A DNA stretch of 33,520 nt from Thermoplasmata archaeon (GTDB lineage: Archaea; Thermoplasmatota; Thermoplasmata; Halarchaeoplasmatales; Halarchaeoplasmataceae). Positions 22,666-31,274 of this stretch are shown here, piece by piece. How positions within the stretch are numbered: the first letter of the stretch is position 1; each line of letters begins with the position of its first letter. The stretch is from contig JAFDTP010000006.1 of the NCBI GenBank assembly GCA_019594195.1, positions 1 through 33,520 on the forward strand, written 5' to 3'. Position numbers and translations under genes: made by a program. The notes below the pieces were generated by a model. The model did no database searches and was not told the DNA's origin. It worked only from the letters and a program-made list of their open reading frames with translations.

Positions 22666-23228
22666 AGATGGAGAACTTGTCGATATCATTATTGATGATG
22701 CTGTCTGTAGGTGCGATGAGCTTCTTGTCTCCAGAAAGCACTTATAGATTTTTCCCACTAGTGATCGGAGCCGTTTCTGTCATAGGATACAACCTGAGAT
22801 CTTTATTGATCCTTGATACCGGTATATTTTTCACACTTTTATCCTACACATTAGCGGTCTCAAGAATCGCTCCTTCTTTGGAAAATATACTGATGATAAC
22901 GGTCTTTTTCTTTTTGATCTTGGGTATGTGGTTCTATGCCAGGAACACTATCTTGATCAGTGATATCGTGAAAAGGGAGGATCCTTTTAACGGTCTATCC
23001 GATTATAAAAGATCCTCTATAAATCAGATCTTGAATACATTGTTTCCGGCTATGCTCCTTTCGCTGATCGGGTTCGTTATAGTATTTTACAGCTCACTAG
23101 ACATGGCTTTAGATCAACTTACGGAATCGCTCATAGTCGTGGCTCTATCTTCTGCAGTTTTCTTAGTGACCTTATCCATAATAAAGATCCTGTCTTCACA
23201 TGGTGAAAAGAGCAAAGATGGATCCTGA
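22662..23228 (+). CDS. Polytopic membrane protein, last gene of the DUF58 operon
   Basis: The 188-residue protein is hydrophobic, with about six membrane helices (for example ISLLMMLSVGAM, FPLVIGAVSVIGY and MLLSLIGFVIVFY). No motif allows a family call. The frame is open from 22569, but that overlaps the end of DUF58; the ATG at 22662 overlaps its TGA by 4 nt (ATGA), the usual coupled start. It is probably an accessory membrane subunit of the DUF4129/DUF58 unit. It ends 10 nt from the convergent RDD gene. Confidence 0.8.
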   Translation: MKMENLSISLLMMLSVGAMSFLSPESTYRFFPLVIGAVSVIGYNLRSLLILDTGIFFTLLSYTLAVSRIAPSLENILMITVFFFLILGMWFYARNTILISDIVKREDPFNGLSDYKRSSINQILNTLFPAMLLSLIGFVIVFYSSLDMALDQLTESLIVVALSSAVFLVTLSIIKILSSHGEKSKDGS

Positions 23229-23238
23229 AGGATTTTAG

Positions 23239-23832
23239 CTACTTAAGGATGTTGAGCAGCCCTTTTTTAGGGATCGAGATGACCTTCGTATCCGCCAACA
23301 TATCACCTGTCCTCGTCCCATAAAAGATCAGTAATATCAGTTCTGTTAAACCTACGATGTAATTTAATATGGGTACTCTCAAGAGGTATTTTGTAGAATT
23401 CCTAGTCACGGAGTCTTTCAAGGATATACCTGAGCCACGTTTATCTGCGACCTTCATACCGAATATTTTTTTACCTAAAGTCTGACCACTGAACTTTTTG
23501 GATTCTAAAAGTATGAAGTAGACCATGAAAATAGCGCTGTAGGATAGATGTATCACCAAGTCTTCGAAAGTGTTTATGAAGAGAAAATGATCTAGCATAA
23601 CACCACCTCCTCTATAGGGAGCAAGTCCCTGGCCTAGATACCAACCGATAGATTCCATCCAACTTTCAGATATCAGTCCTCGTGCCCCCAATACAAAGAC
23701 GACGGACTGAAAGGCAAAGCGGATCAAGATGGCGTCGATCAGATAAGATATTATCCGAAAGAATGGATCGGCTAACACTCCTGAACTCCTTTTTTCCAGA
23801 TCTAAAGACCTGTATTTCCCCGTCCTGCTCAT
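23239..23832 (-). CDS. RDD-family membrane protein
   Basis: The 197-residue protein has three or four membrane helices. The family hallmark region is present: FFRIISYLIDAILI for the first segment (family R-x-x-A-x-x-I-D, here with Ser for Ala), then the SGQTLGKKIFGMKV segment, SLKDSVTRNSTKYL, and DMLADTKVI near the C-terminus. RDD proteins are membrane proteins of mostly unknown function; some influence sodium or proton exchange. Minus-strand TATTTTACTA about 30 nt before the ATG at 23832 is the probable promoter. It is convergent to the DUF58 operon and has a gap of 64 nt to the YeeE/YedE pair. Confidence 0.85.
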   Translation of the reverse strand: MSRTGKYRSLDLEKRSSGVLADPFFRIISYLIDAILIRFAFQSVVFVLGARGLISESWMESIGWYLGQGLAPYRGGGVMLDHFLFINTFEDLVIHLSYSAIFMVYFILLESKKFSGQTLGKKIFGMKVADKRGSGISLKDSVTRNSTKYLLRVPILNYIVGLTELILLIFYGTRTGDMLADTKVISIPKKGLLNILK

Positions 23833-23896
23833 ACTGACGACTCAAATATTTTAGGTAGTAAAATATCTTTTCCTAGAGCTTATCTATTTTATCTCT

Positions 23897-24448
23897 TTAA
23901 AATCCGATGATCTCCAAAAAGAGCATCACCGATATGAGTATGATCGAAAAAGCCAAGATGACCAACCACCTATCGATCCCGAGTGTTTCTGGGATCGTGA
24001 TAGGTCCTAGATCGCTGCGGCTCATGAAGTCTTCTATATATGTGTAGAATGAGGCGAATATGCCCGCTCCTAAAAGCATGCCCAACACTCCAAAGGCGCC
24101 GTGTACAGCACCTGTCCCCATAGCTCCCGCTGCGGTCCCGGGACACAGACCCAAAACGGCGAACCCGACACCAAAGATAAGCCCGCCAAGGACTATCGGT
24201 TTCCATCTGCAGTGTTTTGGTTGAAGTCGGGGAGGCAAGTACTTCACTATAACGTGGACCCCTATCATTCCAGTTATTATGGCGGAGAATATTATCTTCA
24301 GAACCCTGAAATCTCTCAATAAGAGCTGATCGACTATTATATTGAAATCTGTAGCCCCTCCTCTATCGAGAAGAAAACCAAAGCCTATACCGATCAAGAA
24401 ACCAAAGAAAAGCTGAAGCTTCTTTTTCTTGTAAAGGTCTTCCAACAT
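23897..24448 (-). CDS. YeeE/YedE-family (sulfur-compound transport) protein, second half of a pair
   Basis: This 183-residue membrane protein has five or six helices and the family signature GLCPGTAAGAMGTG (101-114), with Cys102 in the place of the conserved Cys of TsuA/YeeE proteins that conduct thiosulfate or sulfur species. An early segment (GFGFLLDRGGATDFN) resembles the family's first signature but without its Cys. Its ATG follows the stop of the previous gene directly (TAGATG), so both are made together. The two 170-180-residue proteins probably form one complete transporter, as YeeE/YedE proteins often occur either fused or as a pair. No TusA or rhodanese gene is adjacent. Confidence 0.9.
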   Translation of the reverse strand: MLEDLYKKKKLQLFFGFLIGIGFGFLLDRGGATDFNIIVDQLLLRDFRVLKIIFSAIITGMIGVHVIVKYLPPRLQPKHCRWKPIVLGGLIFGVGFAVLGLCPGTAAGAMGTGAVHGAFGVLGMLLGAGIFASFYTYIEDFMSRSDLGPITIPETLGIDRWLVILAFSIILISVMLFLEIIGF

Positions 24449-24964
24449 CTAGAAACCCCCGTATAGTATGACCGCGGTCAGTATACCTCCGATGAAGAAG
24501 AATATGAACGCTAACCAACTGCCCAATGAGAGTTGAGAGGTTCCACTTATGCCGTGACCGCTGGTACAGCCTCCAGCCATCCGAGCTCCAAACCCTAAGA
24601 GCGATCCACCGATCAACGCACCCACGTACCTTAAGATAGCGCTTGAACCGAAAGACTCCTGCCATATCCTTGGTACGGTCTCTATCCTAAAACTTCCTGA
24701 AAGGGTAGAAGATATAAAAGCACCTATGACCACCCCCAGGACAAGCATCCATTCCCAATCGATCTTAGGTACGAACTCTTTGTAGTAAGGTTTGTCCTCG
24801 ACCTTATCCCCTCTGACCAATCTTTCTCCCATACCGGCGGTACGAGCGTATGCAGTCGAACATCCTATTGCCTTGTTAGAAAAGATGAATCCGATCCATA
24901 CCAATATCCCTATGGCCGCTCCCACGACATATGGAGACCACAGTTCAGAACTTATTATATCCAT
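24449..24964 (-). CDS. YeeE/YedE-family (sulfur-compound transport) protein, first half of a pair
   Basis: The 171-residue membrane protein has a first conserved Cys (C35 in KAIGCSTAYA) and a second in GARMAGGCTSGHGISG (127-142, C133), the hallmark of YeeE/YedE transporters. The signature after AGGC (TSGHGISG) is the classic one. It is the upstream gene of the pair and carries a longer loop (about 43-68) rich in charged residues. The frame extends to 24997, but a TATA box (TTTATACATAT on the minus strand, about 24978-24990) is roughly 20 nt before the ATG at 24964, which I take as the leaderless start. Confidence 0.9.
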   Translation of the reverse strand: MDIISSELWSPYVVGAAIGILVWIGFIFSNKAIGCSTAYARTAGMGERLVRGDKVEDKPYYKEFVPKIDWEWMLVLGVVIGAFISSTLSGSFRIETVPRIWQESFGSSAILRYVGALIGGSLLGFGARMAGGCTSGHGISGTSQLSLGSWLAFIFFFIGGILTAVILYGGF

Positions 24965-25025
24965 AATGTTCACAAGGCAATATATGTATAAAGACATATT
25001 AGTTTTTTCTGACCAAAAAAAGATC

Positions 25026-25232
25026 TCATCTTATCTGAGCTTCCGCTCTCATTATCATGGTTTTAGCACGTTCGGCTTTATCAGAGAATTCGGTAGTCAG
25101 TTGAAATGTTTTATTCAGTGTTTTTTCAGCGAGTTCTTCATCATAGTTTTTTCTGATGCTAGCGGCTACCTCACATAGAGATCCTGCTTTCCTGTACTTG
25201 TATGGGAGAGGTATCCTATCTCTCAATTCCAA
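25026..25232 (-). CDS. Short helical frame, possibly the remnant of a decayed gene
   Basis: The 68-residue frame can only begin at TTG at 25232 (or a TTG at 25226), without a ribosome site. Coding-like sequence continues upstream in the same frame for about 13 codons (YEEEGEQILQDS) before a TAA. Just upstream, another frame gives LAEIILKFKEEE. The peptide (YRKAGSLCEVAASI, then FSDKAERAKTMIM) has the helix-turn-helix spacing of TPR-like repeat proteins. I think it is a fragment of a broken repeat protein gene lying in 25026-25350, but a small intact gene cannot be excluded. The gap 25233-25365 holds nothing else. Confidence 0.35.
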   Translation of the reverse strand: MELRDRIPLPYKYRKAGSLCEVAASIRKNYDEELAEKTLNKTFQLTTEFSDKAERAKTMIMRAEAQIR

Positions 25233-25365
25233 TGAATCTTGTAATATCTGCTCACCTTCCTCTTCATATCCGAGTTATATCACTTTTACAGTTTTCTCTT
25301 CCTCTTTGAACTTTAAAATGATCTCCGCAAGTCAGCTTAATATGATGAGACCTTGGAAGTCAGCT

Positions 25366-28269
25366 TCAGTCAAATCTCAGTGCTTCCGCTGGTGAGACTT
25401 TACTCGCTCTGTGAGCGCTCGGTATCGCGGTAAACAGCATCGCTGCGTAAGCGATTATCCCTATGACCAGTATAGATGTCCACGGTATGTAGAAATCCCA
25501 TCCCATCGGTCTGAATCCGTCATACCATAATATCCATCCGACTCCAATACCTAGTATGGAACCCAGGATTATACCGGTCACAGTTATGAAAGAGTTCTCT
25601 ACCAGGAATGCATATTTTATCATGCGTCTCTTGAAACCAATAGCTCTCATCATACCTATCTCTAGGCGTCTTTCATGGACCGCTCTCAAACTTATTATGC
25701 CTAGACCTGCTATACCTACAACTAAGCCCAAACCCATGTAACCGCTGAAGAGATCGAAGAACATGAATTGTGCGGACATGACTTCTCTGAAGAGGGTATC
25801 TATCACCATCGGTTGAAATCCGAACCTGACCAATTCTCTTTCTAAGTTCCGACCTAATTCATCCGCATCTATACCTTCTCTCACACTGATGAAGAAAAGA
25901 GAATTAGAATCAAGAGCGAACTCGCTGCTGAGGGTCTCCTTTGACATGAAATATCCATCAACTATGGCCTGATTCATCAATCCTATCACTCTTTTCTCGA
26001 CGAGACCTCCGTTCACGTCGACCAAGGTGACTGTATCGTTCAATCCTAATTTTTCACGGCCCATGGCGCCCATATCGAACGATTCGTCCGGGGGAGCATT
26101 GATTATCATGAGATCTGGGTCGTTCATGACAGCTTCCCATACCTCACTTTTAGATCCAAATTCTTCAAGGTATGATGTGAAATCGAATTGGTTGTTATCG
26201 ACAAAGTTTTGGTCTACACCTATTATAGATCTGCGCGTTCTAGTTCCATCTTCATCTAAAGCAGGAACCATACCACGATAAGCCGAATCTATATGATCGA
26301 AGTCCTCGATATCTAAATTTTCATTATCGATTATCTCCTGCTGTATATCTTCTATAGGTCTATCTTGATCGCTGAGTCCAAGGATATCATAACCTCCCGA
26401 CTGTTCTTCTATCATGGTATCTAAATTGGTCTGAAATATACCAACGATCATGCTCATCACTATGATGGCAAATATAATCAGAGCGAAGATGAACATGGTC
26501 ATTCCCGTTCTGAACCTTTCCTTTAAAGGATGAGAGATCCCAGACATCACGACCGCCTTTGAACCCTTTCCTGATCCTACTATCTTTTCAAAGAGGCCTG
26601 TTATCATGGAACCGTTTAGCATAACTATCATCACACCTGCAGTAACAAGGAACAGTCCTGATAGAATGAACATCTCTATGTCTGCTGTATAGTCTTCCAA
26701 AATAGGCAGTACATCTAAAGGTAAAAACCACCATATCATCAGGAATATCCCTACAGTCGTGTAAGCTGCTCTGTCTCCCACCCATCTTCTAGCTATAGTT
26801 CCTATACCTATTATAACGAGTGATACACCGGTCACAGGAAGCCATAGGGCCTGTGATTCTGTTCCTGCGAAGGTCAACAGAGTGCCTAGTCCGAGACCTA
26901 TCAGAGCGAGATAGAAAAGCTTTTTACTTTCTTTAGATATCGGCGGCTCTGGTATCTCTCTGATCGCTCTTATTATATTTAACTTAGATATACGAGTCAC
27001 GGAAAACAATATCGTTCCCATGGTTAGTAGGAATCCAGCTCCGAAGGCTATGATAAGACTCTCCTGAGAGATATGGAAGTAAGAGAGCATGGAAAGATCC
27101 CCTCCGAACACTGACCACATGTCATCGAGTAGGAAAAATATGACGTAGGTGATCCCTACACCGACGAAGGCACCGATTATAGAAGCTCCTGCTGCGTAAA
27201 ACAATCCTTCATATGAAAATATACGTTTCAGATACGATCTTTTCATCCCTATAGCTCTGCTCATGCCCATCTCTGACTTTCTTTCTTCAGCCAACATAAC
27301 GAATATGTTTATGGTCAAAATGATAGCAGCGACTATCACGAACGTTCCGAACACGAAAAAGATGTCGGTGAACATCGCCATCTCTCGCTTGAAATCCTCC
27401 AACTCCTCGTTTTTATTACCTCGGACTTCTAGTCCGCTGTATTCTTCATTCTCTTTCAATATCTGTTCGACGTCACTGAATATCTGATCACTGTATTCTA
27501 TACCACCTTCGACATCTGAAATAGAGGTTATCCTGATATAATTTATTTGATCCTGGAGGTACAAAGCATCTTGTCCCTCATTCAGATCCATGAAGACTTT
27601 TCTACCTCCTCTAAAAGCTGCTCTTCCTTCGTTGTCAACGATCTCTATTAACGTGTAATTCCTTCCATCAGGATATCGCGCGGTGAAGAGCGTCAATTCT
27701 GCTCCGGTTTCAGCTTCTACGTCATCGGCTAAATTTTCATCGATCAGTATCTCTCCTTCAGCTAGATCTATATCTAGGGGTTCGCCGTCTTTATAGAAAT
27801 GTCCGAAGGCATCGACTTCTTGAAGATCCGTACCTATGAGATTTGTCTGTGGCCTAGATAATCGTGAATCTGGATTTGATACGGATGCATAGCCGTGTAC
27901 TTCTCCGAGTACGCCACCAACATTTTCGACCTCCTCGATGTCGGATCTCAAGTTGAGATATGTTTCGTAAGAGACCGGTTTTAAATTTCCATCTTCGGTA
28001 GTATTGAAGACGGTGACGTCGGTCTCGTCCCATTCTTTGTAGATCTCACCCTCAACCATATTCTCCATCGTATCTCCGACACCGAATGAAGAAGAGATTA
28101 TAGCTGTAGCTATCATCAATCCGAGGATGACAATAACGGTGTTTGTTTTTCTGCGGAATATGTTTCTGAAGCCCATCCTGAATAGGATCCTGTGGCGGAG
28201 GCCGTCTATCACTAAAACAGCTACGATCACAGCTATTATCAATAGTAACGGGAAGATCATTTTCCTCAC
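25366..28269 (-). CDS. MacB/FtsX-type ABC transporter permease, two FtsX domains
   Basis: The 967-residue protein has an N-terminal anchor (two hydrophobic segments, about 4-60), an extracytoplasmic MacB-like domain (about 65-300), a first FtsX core of three helices (about 305-430, with AIGMKRSYLKRI), a central block of about four helices, a second extracytoplasmic region (about 630-820) and a second FtsX core at the C-terminus (AIGFKRRMIK, ending in SKVSPAEALRFD). The two-domain form resembles LolC/E-type pairs fused in tandem. Such transporters move lipids, lipoproteins or peptides, or drive mechanochemical work, but the cargo here is unknown. It starts with GTG at 28269, overlapping the ATPase stop (GTGA). 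A hinge ATG is at 28260. Confidence 0.92.
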   Translation of the reverse strand: MRKMIFPLLLIIAVIVAVLVIDGLRHRILFRMGFRNIFRRKTNTVIVILGLMIATAIISSSFGVGDTMENMVEGEIYKEWDETDVTVFNTTEDGNLKPVSYETYLNLRSDIEEVENVGGVLGEVHGYASVSNPDSRLSRPQTNLIGTDLQEVDAFGHFYKDGEPLDIDLAEGEILIDENLADDVEAETGAELTLFTARYPDGRNYTLIEIVDNEGRAAFRGGRKVFMDLNEGQDALYLQDQINYIRITSISDVEGGIEYSDQIFSDVEQILKENEEYSGLEVRGNKNEELEDFKREMAMFTDIFFVFGTFVIVAAIILTINIFVMLAEERKSEMGMSRAIGMKRSYLKRIFSYEGLFYAAGASIIGAFVGVGITYVIFFLLDDMWSVFGGDLSMLSYFHISQESLIIAFGAGFLLTMGTILFSVTRISKLNIIRAIREIPEPPISKESKKLFYLALIGLGLGTLLTFAGTESQALWLPVTGVSLVIIGIGTIARRWVGDRAAYTTVGIFLMIWWFLPLDVLPILEDYTADIEMFILSGLFLVTAGVMIVMLNGSMITGLFEKIVGSGKGSKAVVMSGISHPLKERFRTGMTMFIFALIIFAIIVMSMIVGIFQTNLDTMIEEQSGGYDILGLSDQDRPIEDIQQEIIDNENLDIEDFDHIDSAYRGMVPALDEDGTRTRRSIIGVDQNFVDNNQFDFTSYLEEFGSKSEVWEAVMNDPDLMIINAPPDESFDMGAMGREKLGLNDTVTLVDVNGGLVEKRVIGLMNQAIVDGYFMSKETLSSEFALDSNSLFFISVREGIDADELGRNLERELVRFGFQPMVIDTLFREVMSAQFMFFDLFSGYMGLGLVVGIAGLGIISLRAVHERRLEIGMMRAIGFKRRMIKYAFLVENSFITVTGIILGSILGIGVGWILWYDGFRPMGWDFYIPWTSILVIGIIAYAAMLFTAIPSAHRASKVSPAEALRFD

Positions 28270-28955
28270 GCCCCGTTATCGAAGTCTCTTTCGATGAGAC
28301 CGCTTTCCATGTAGATTATCCTTTCTGCTCTCTCCGCCACCCTATCTTCATGGGTCACTATTATCATCGTATGACCTTTCTCCTCGTTCAACTCGCATAA
28401 AATATCCATTATCTTATCCGAAGTTTCAGTGTCTAGATCACCGGTCGGTTCATCGGCCCATATTATGTCAGGTTCGTTAACTATAGCTCTCGCTATGGTG
28501 ACACGCTGCCTTTCTCCGCCTGAAAGAGCGGAAGGTCTGTGATCGTACCTATGGCTCAGACCGACGAGATCCAATGCCTTCTCAGCTTTATTCCTGGCGT
28601 TTTTGGTCTTACCCGCAAGAAGCAGCGGTAGTTCAACATTCTCAACTGCGGATAAAACGGGAAGAAGATTATAGAACTGGAATATGAAACCCATACTCAA
28701 AGCTCGCATCTCGGTCTTCTTGTTGTCGGAAAGCTCGTTAATATCCTGTCCTTCTATCCAAACTTTCCCGCTGGATATATCGTCGAGACCGGATAAAGAA
28801 TTCAGTAAAGTGGTCTTTCCACATCCCGATGGTCCCATTATAGCGACCATCTCCCCTTTCTTTATTGATATGTCTACGCCTCGTAAAGCGTGGACTCTCA
28901 CTTCACCTTCGTAGTACTTGTTCAATTTTTCTGATCTGATCATATCTGTAGCCAT
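28266..28955 (-). CDS. MacB/LolD-type ABC transporter ATP-binding protein
   Basis: The 229-residue ATPase has Walker A GPSGCGKT (41-48), Q-loop Q93 (FIFQFYN), signature LSGGERQ (144-150), Walker B IIWADE (164-169) and switch H202 (IVTHED). The ATPase length, [20 protein letters not shown] start and the GDLD D-loop (172-175) put it with LolD/MacB proteins. It pairs with the downstream permease, which overlaps it by 4 nt. The ATG at 28955 has AAGGAG 8 nt upstream, so a leader of about 17 nt is likely. Its promoter carries a 15-bp element shared with the other ABC operon and a 10-bp direct repeat (AAAAGAGGTA at 28970-28979 and 29010-29019). Confidence 0.97.
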   Translation of the reverse strand: MATDMIRSEKLNKYYEGEVRVHALRGVDISIKKGEMVAIMGPSGCGKTTLLNSLSGLDDISSGKVWIEGQDINELSDNKKTEMRALSMGFIFQFYNLLPVLSAVENVELPLLLAGKTKNARNKAEKALDLVGLSHRYDHRPSALSGGERQRVTIARAIVNEPDIIWADEPTGDLDTETSDKIMDILCELNEEKGHTMIIVTHEDRVAERAERIIYMESGLIERDFDNGA

Positions 28956-28994
28956 GATATCTGCTCCTTAAAAGAGGTATAGAGAAACTACCTT

Positions 28995-29009
28995 TATAAA
29001 CAGATGTTC
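28995..29009 (-). promoter_or_regulatory. Promoter element shared by two ABC operons (copy 1), over the TATA box
   Basis: The minus strand reads GAACATCTGTTTATA. The TATA box (TTTATAAA) forms its downstream end and lies about 40 nt before the ATG at 28955. A copy with 14 of 15 identical bases is at 33352-33366 in front of the other ABC ATPase gene. Two AAAAGAGGTA repeats, 40 bp apart, flank this copy. Confidence 0.5.
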
Positions 29010-29073
29010 AAAAGAGGTAGGAGATAAAGACGATCTGAAGGCCACGATTGTCCTTTTTGTCAATCATAAGGTT

Positions 29074-29081
29074 AAAAAAAA
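29074..29081 (-). terminator. Oligo-T run, probable terminator after the PAP2 gene
   Basis: Eight T residues on the minus strand follow the PAP2 stop by about 80 nt and precede the ABC promoter. A weak inverted repeat, GATTG/CAATC, is just past it (29046-29065). The rest of 28956-29163 holds the ABC promoter only. Confidence 0.35.
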
Positions 29082-29163
29082 GAACACGATTAACTCATCC
29101 AGCTAACCAGAGATATGGATCCAAAACGATCAACTATGAAGCTAAAGAGTATTGAAATCTTAC

Positions 29164-30111
29164 TCAATCTTCCTCGAAAGGCGGGATATATTTTTCTAGA
29201 CGATCGACCGTCTTCCAATGATTTATCATATCGGCCATGAAGGGAAGGGTGACCGCTAACACGAACAGGATGGCATAACCGACTATCTGGACCAACGATC
29301 TGACCGGTATATAGAGGAATACCATGTCGTCTACCCCGATATATCCTAGGACGAAAGCGTCTATGACCCAAAATGAGATCGCTATAGGTGCGATTATGAT
29401 CATCATCATCACAGTCGATGCATACCTAGGATGAGCGATTTTGTATTTCACTACCTCCCAGCTCACAAGTCCTCCCAAAGATGAACCGATAGTGAGTGTT
29501 ACGAACTCTTCAGAACCTAAAAGAAAGGCACCGATCGAGATCAGTAACCCCAAACCGAATACCGCACCTATTGTTCTTTTTCTCTTAGTTTTTATGCCTA
29601 TATAAACAAATATTATTCCAAGTAAAACACCGAGGATAACATCTCCAACATAGTGGACTCCTAAAACGACCCTGGAAAGAGCGATGGTGAATATCAATGC
29701 TCCCGCACCTAGGTATTGGAATATCTTAAAAATCAACTTACTACCGCTCAGGACCGCAAATCCTCCATAGATCATAGTAGAGCCCATAGCATGAGCGCTC
29801 GGTGTGCTCCAACCAGGATAGTTCTCGGGAGCAAAAGCTAGGTCAGGACGCGATACCTGTAATGTACCCTTTAAACCTCCTACTACTGCCAGAGTTAGAA
29901 CTGCTAAAGAGAGTAAAAGAAGGCGCTTTCTTTTGATATTATCTGGATCGAACCAATACATCAGAGCTGCGATACTGAATAGTACAGCCCCGTTTCCTAA
30001 AATCGTCATCACCTCTAAAAATTGGACTATGGACCATGGTAGAGATTCCCTGATCGCGATATTAACGCCTGCATCATAGAGGAGCTGAAAGATCTCTAAC
30101 ATCCAAATCAT
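29164..30111 (-). CDS. PAP2-family membrane phosphatase
   Basis: The 315-residue protein has the three PAP2 motifs: KGTLQVSRP (81-89; K81, R88), PSAH (104-107) in GWSTPSAHAMGS with catalytic H107, and SRVVLGVHYVGDV (146-158; R147, H153, D157). About six helices are in the N-terminal 200 residues, which include the motifs; the C-terminal 130 residues add several more helices, more than in a minimal PAP2 protein. Such enzymes remove phosphate from lipid or isoprenoid phosphates. The ATG at 30111 or the in-frame ATG at 30102 may start it; a TATA-like TTTTTTAATG is near 30125-30135. It lies 62 nt past the serine hydrolase with its own promoter. Confidence 0.92.
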   Translation of the reverse strand: MIWMLEIFQLLYDAGVNIAIRESLPWSIVQFLEVMTILGNGAVLFSIAALMYWFDPDNIKRKRLLLLSLAVLTLAVVGGLKGTLQVSRPDLAFAPENYPGWSTPSAHAMGSTMIYGGFAVLSGSKLIFKIFQYLGAGALIFTIALSRVVLGVHYVGDVILGVLLGIIFVYIGIKTKRKRTIGAVFGLGLLISIGAFLLGSEEFVTLTIGSSLGGLVSWEVVKYKIAHPRYASTVMMMIIIAPIAISFWVIDAFVLGYIGVDDMVFLYIPVRSLVQIVGYAILFVLAVTLPFMADMINHWKTVDRLEKYIPPFEED

Positions 30112-30173
30112 CCAACCGCAGCTTCATTAAAAAAATTACGTTTCATCTATCGATGGTCGGAAGTAAGAAATGA

Positions 30174-31262
30174 TCAATCAGCCTTGATCAGTTTATCAAG
30201 GAATTTGAGCATGTATCTGACTCCTTTTCTTTGGAAATGGGTATCGTTGAAATTACCGATCAAGTAAGAATCAGTCTTTGGATGATAGAACATGAATGCA
30301 CCCGTTACACCAACCACGCCCCATGATCTGAATTTTCCAGGCATCAGAACCGGGATCTTTTTCAGCATCCATATACCGTATCCGTAATCGATGCCTAGAC
30401 CGAATTTAGCTTTATCATTCATCATGATATCTAAAGTTTCTTTTTCTATCATCTCATGGTTGACAAGAGACTTCATGAATTTCAACAGGTCTTCCATCGG
30501 AGCGACAACACCACCGCCTGCATAGTCTATACCGGCATAACTTCCTGTATCAGTGAATACTTTAAGATCGGTCATCTTTTCTCCTTTCAGATAGAAGTCA
30601 GCTATAGGAACACCTGGGTCTTCCATAGGTTCTGAGACATGCAGCATGTACGAATGATCCATCTCAAGAGGTTCAAAGATGCGCTCTTTTAACGCTTCAT
30701 GGAAAGGCATACCGGTGATCTCTTCGATTATGAATCCTAAGAGGTAGTAATTCGTATCTGTGTAGTAGAACTTCTTGCCAGGAGGAAAATGTGGTTTCCT
30801 ATTTTTCTTTCCCCATTCGATCGCTTTTCTTGGACTCATCTTCAGTTCAGGATCTTCTAAGAATTTTTCTAGTAGATGCCAAAAACTGTCTGGTAAACCA
30901 GAGGTATGGTTCAACAGGTGTTTGATCTTGATCTTATCCGTATGATCATCACCTTTGTAAACGTGCAAGCCATCAAGTAAATCATCGTCTAGATATTCAC
31001 TGATCTTATCTTCGAAGGATAATTCTCCCTCTTCATACAGCATACTGATTAGTGTAGATGTGAAGAGCTTGCCCACACTAGCCATATAATTCGGCTGGCG
31101 AGGATCAGCGTCCATATCGCCTGTACGCCCTTCAGCTGCATTCAGGTGTAAGTCTAACTTGTCCGAATGAACCAATAGATAGGCATTATTGATCTTAGAG
31201 TTCTTTTGGACTTTTTTCCTGAATTCGTTTTCTATCGAGGTTTCTATTTCCTCTTTTTTCAT
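30174..31262 (-). CDS. Serine beta-lactamase-like hydrolase (class C / DD-peptidase fold), cytosolic
   Basis: The 362-residue protein has the serine nucleophile motif S62-V-G-K65 (ASVGKLFT), and the second motif Y166-T-D (YYTDTNYYLLG), where Asp replaces the usual Asn as in many esterase-like members. The third motif position near 315 reads GVTG rather than HxG. HLLNHTSGLPD (114-124) is a typical conserved segment. It has no signal peptide or membrane segment, so it should act inside the cell, unlike true penicillin-binding proteins; archaea lack murein. An esterase or amidase role is more likely. It starts 12 nt past the ABC-2 permease, with GGTGAG before ATG 31262, so it belongs to that operon. 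Confidence 0.9.
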   Translation of the reverse strand: MKKEEIETSIENEFRKKVQKNSKINNAYLLVHSDKLDLHLNAAEGRTGDMDADPRQPNYMASVGKLFTSTLISMLYEEGELSFEDKISEYLDDDLLDGLHVYKGDDHTDKIKIKHLLNHTSGLPDSFWHLLEKFLEDPELKMSPRKAIEWGKKNRKPHFPPGKKFYYTDTNYYLLGFIIEEITGMPFHEALKERIFEPLEMDHSYMLHVSEPMEDPGVPIADFYLKGEKMTDLKVFTDTGSYAGIDYAGGGVVAPMEDLLKFMKSLVNHEMIEKETLDIMMNDKAKFGLGIDYGYGIWMLKKIPVLMPGKFRSWGVVGVTGAFMFYHPKTDSYLIGNFNDTHFQRKGVRYMLKFLDKLIKAD

Positions 31263-31274
31263 GATCTCACCATC

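Noticed and set aside
29046..29065. Hairpin GATTG...CAATC as terminator or regulatory RNA
   Set aside because: The 5-bp stem with a 10-nt loop is too weak to call as a structure on its own.
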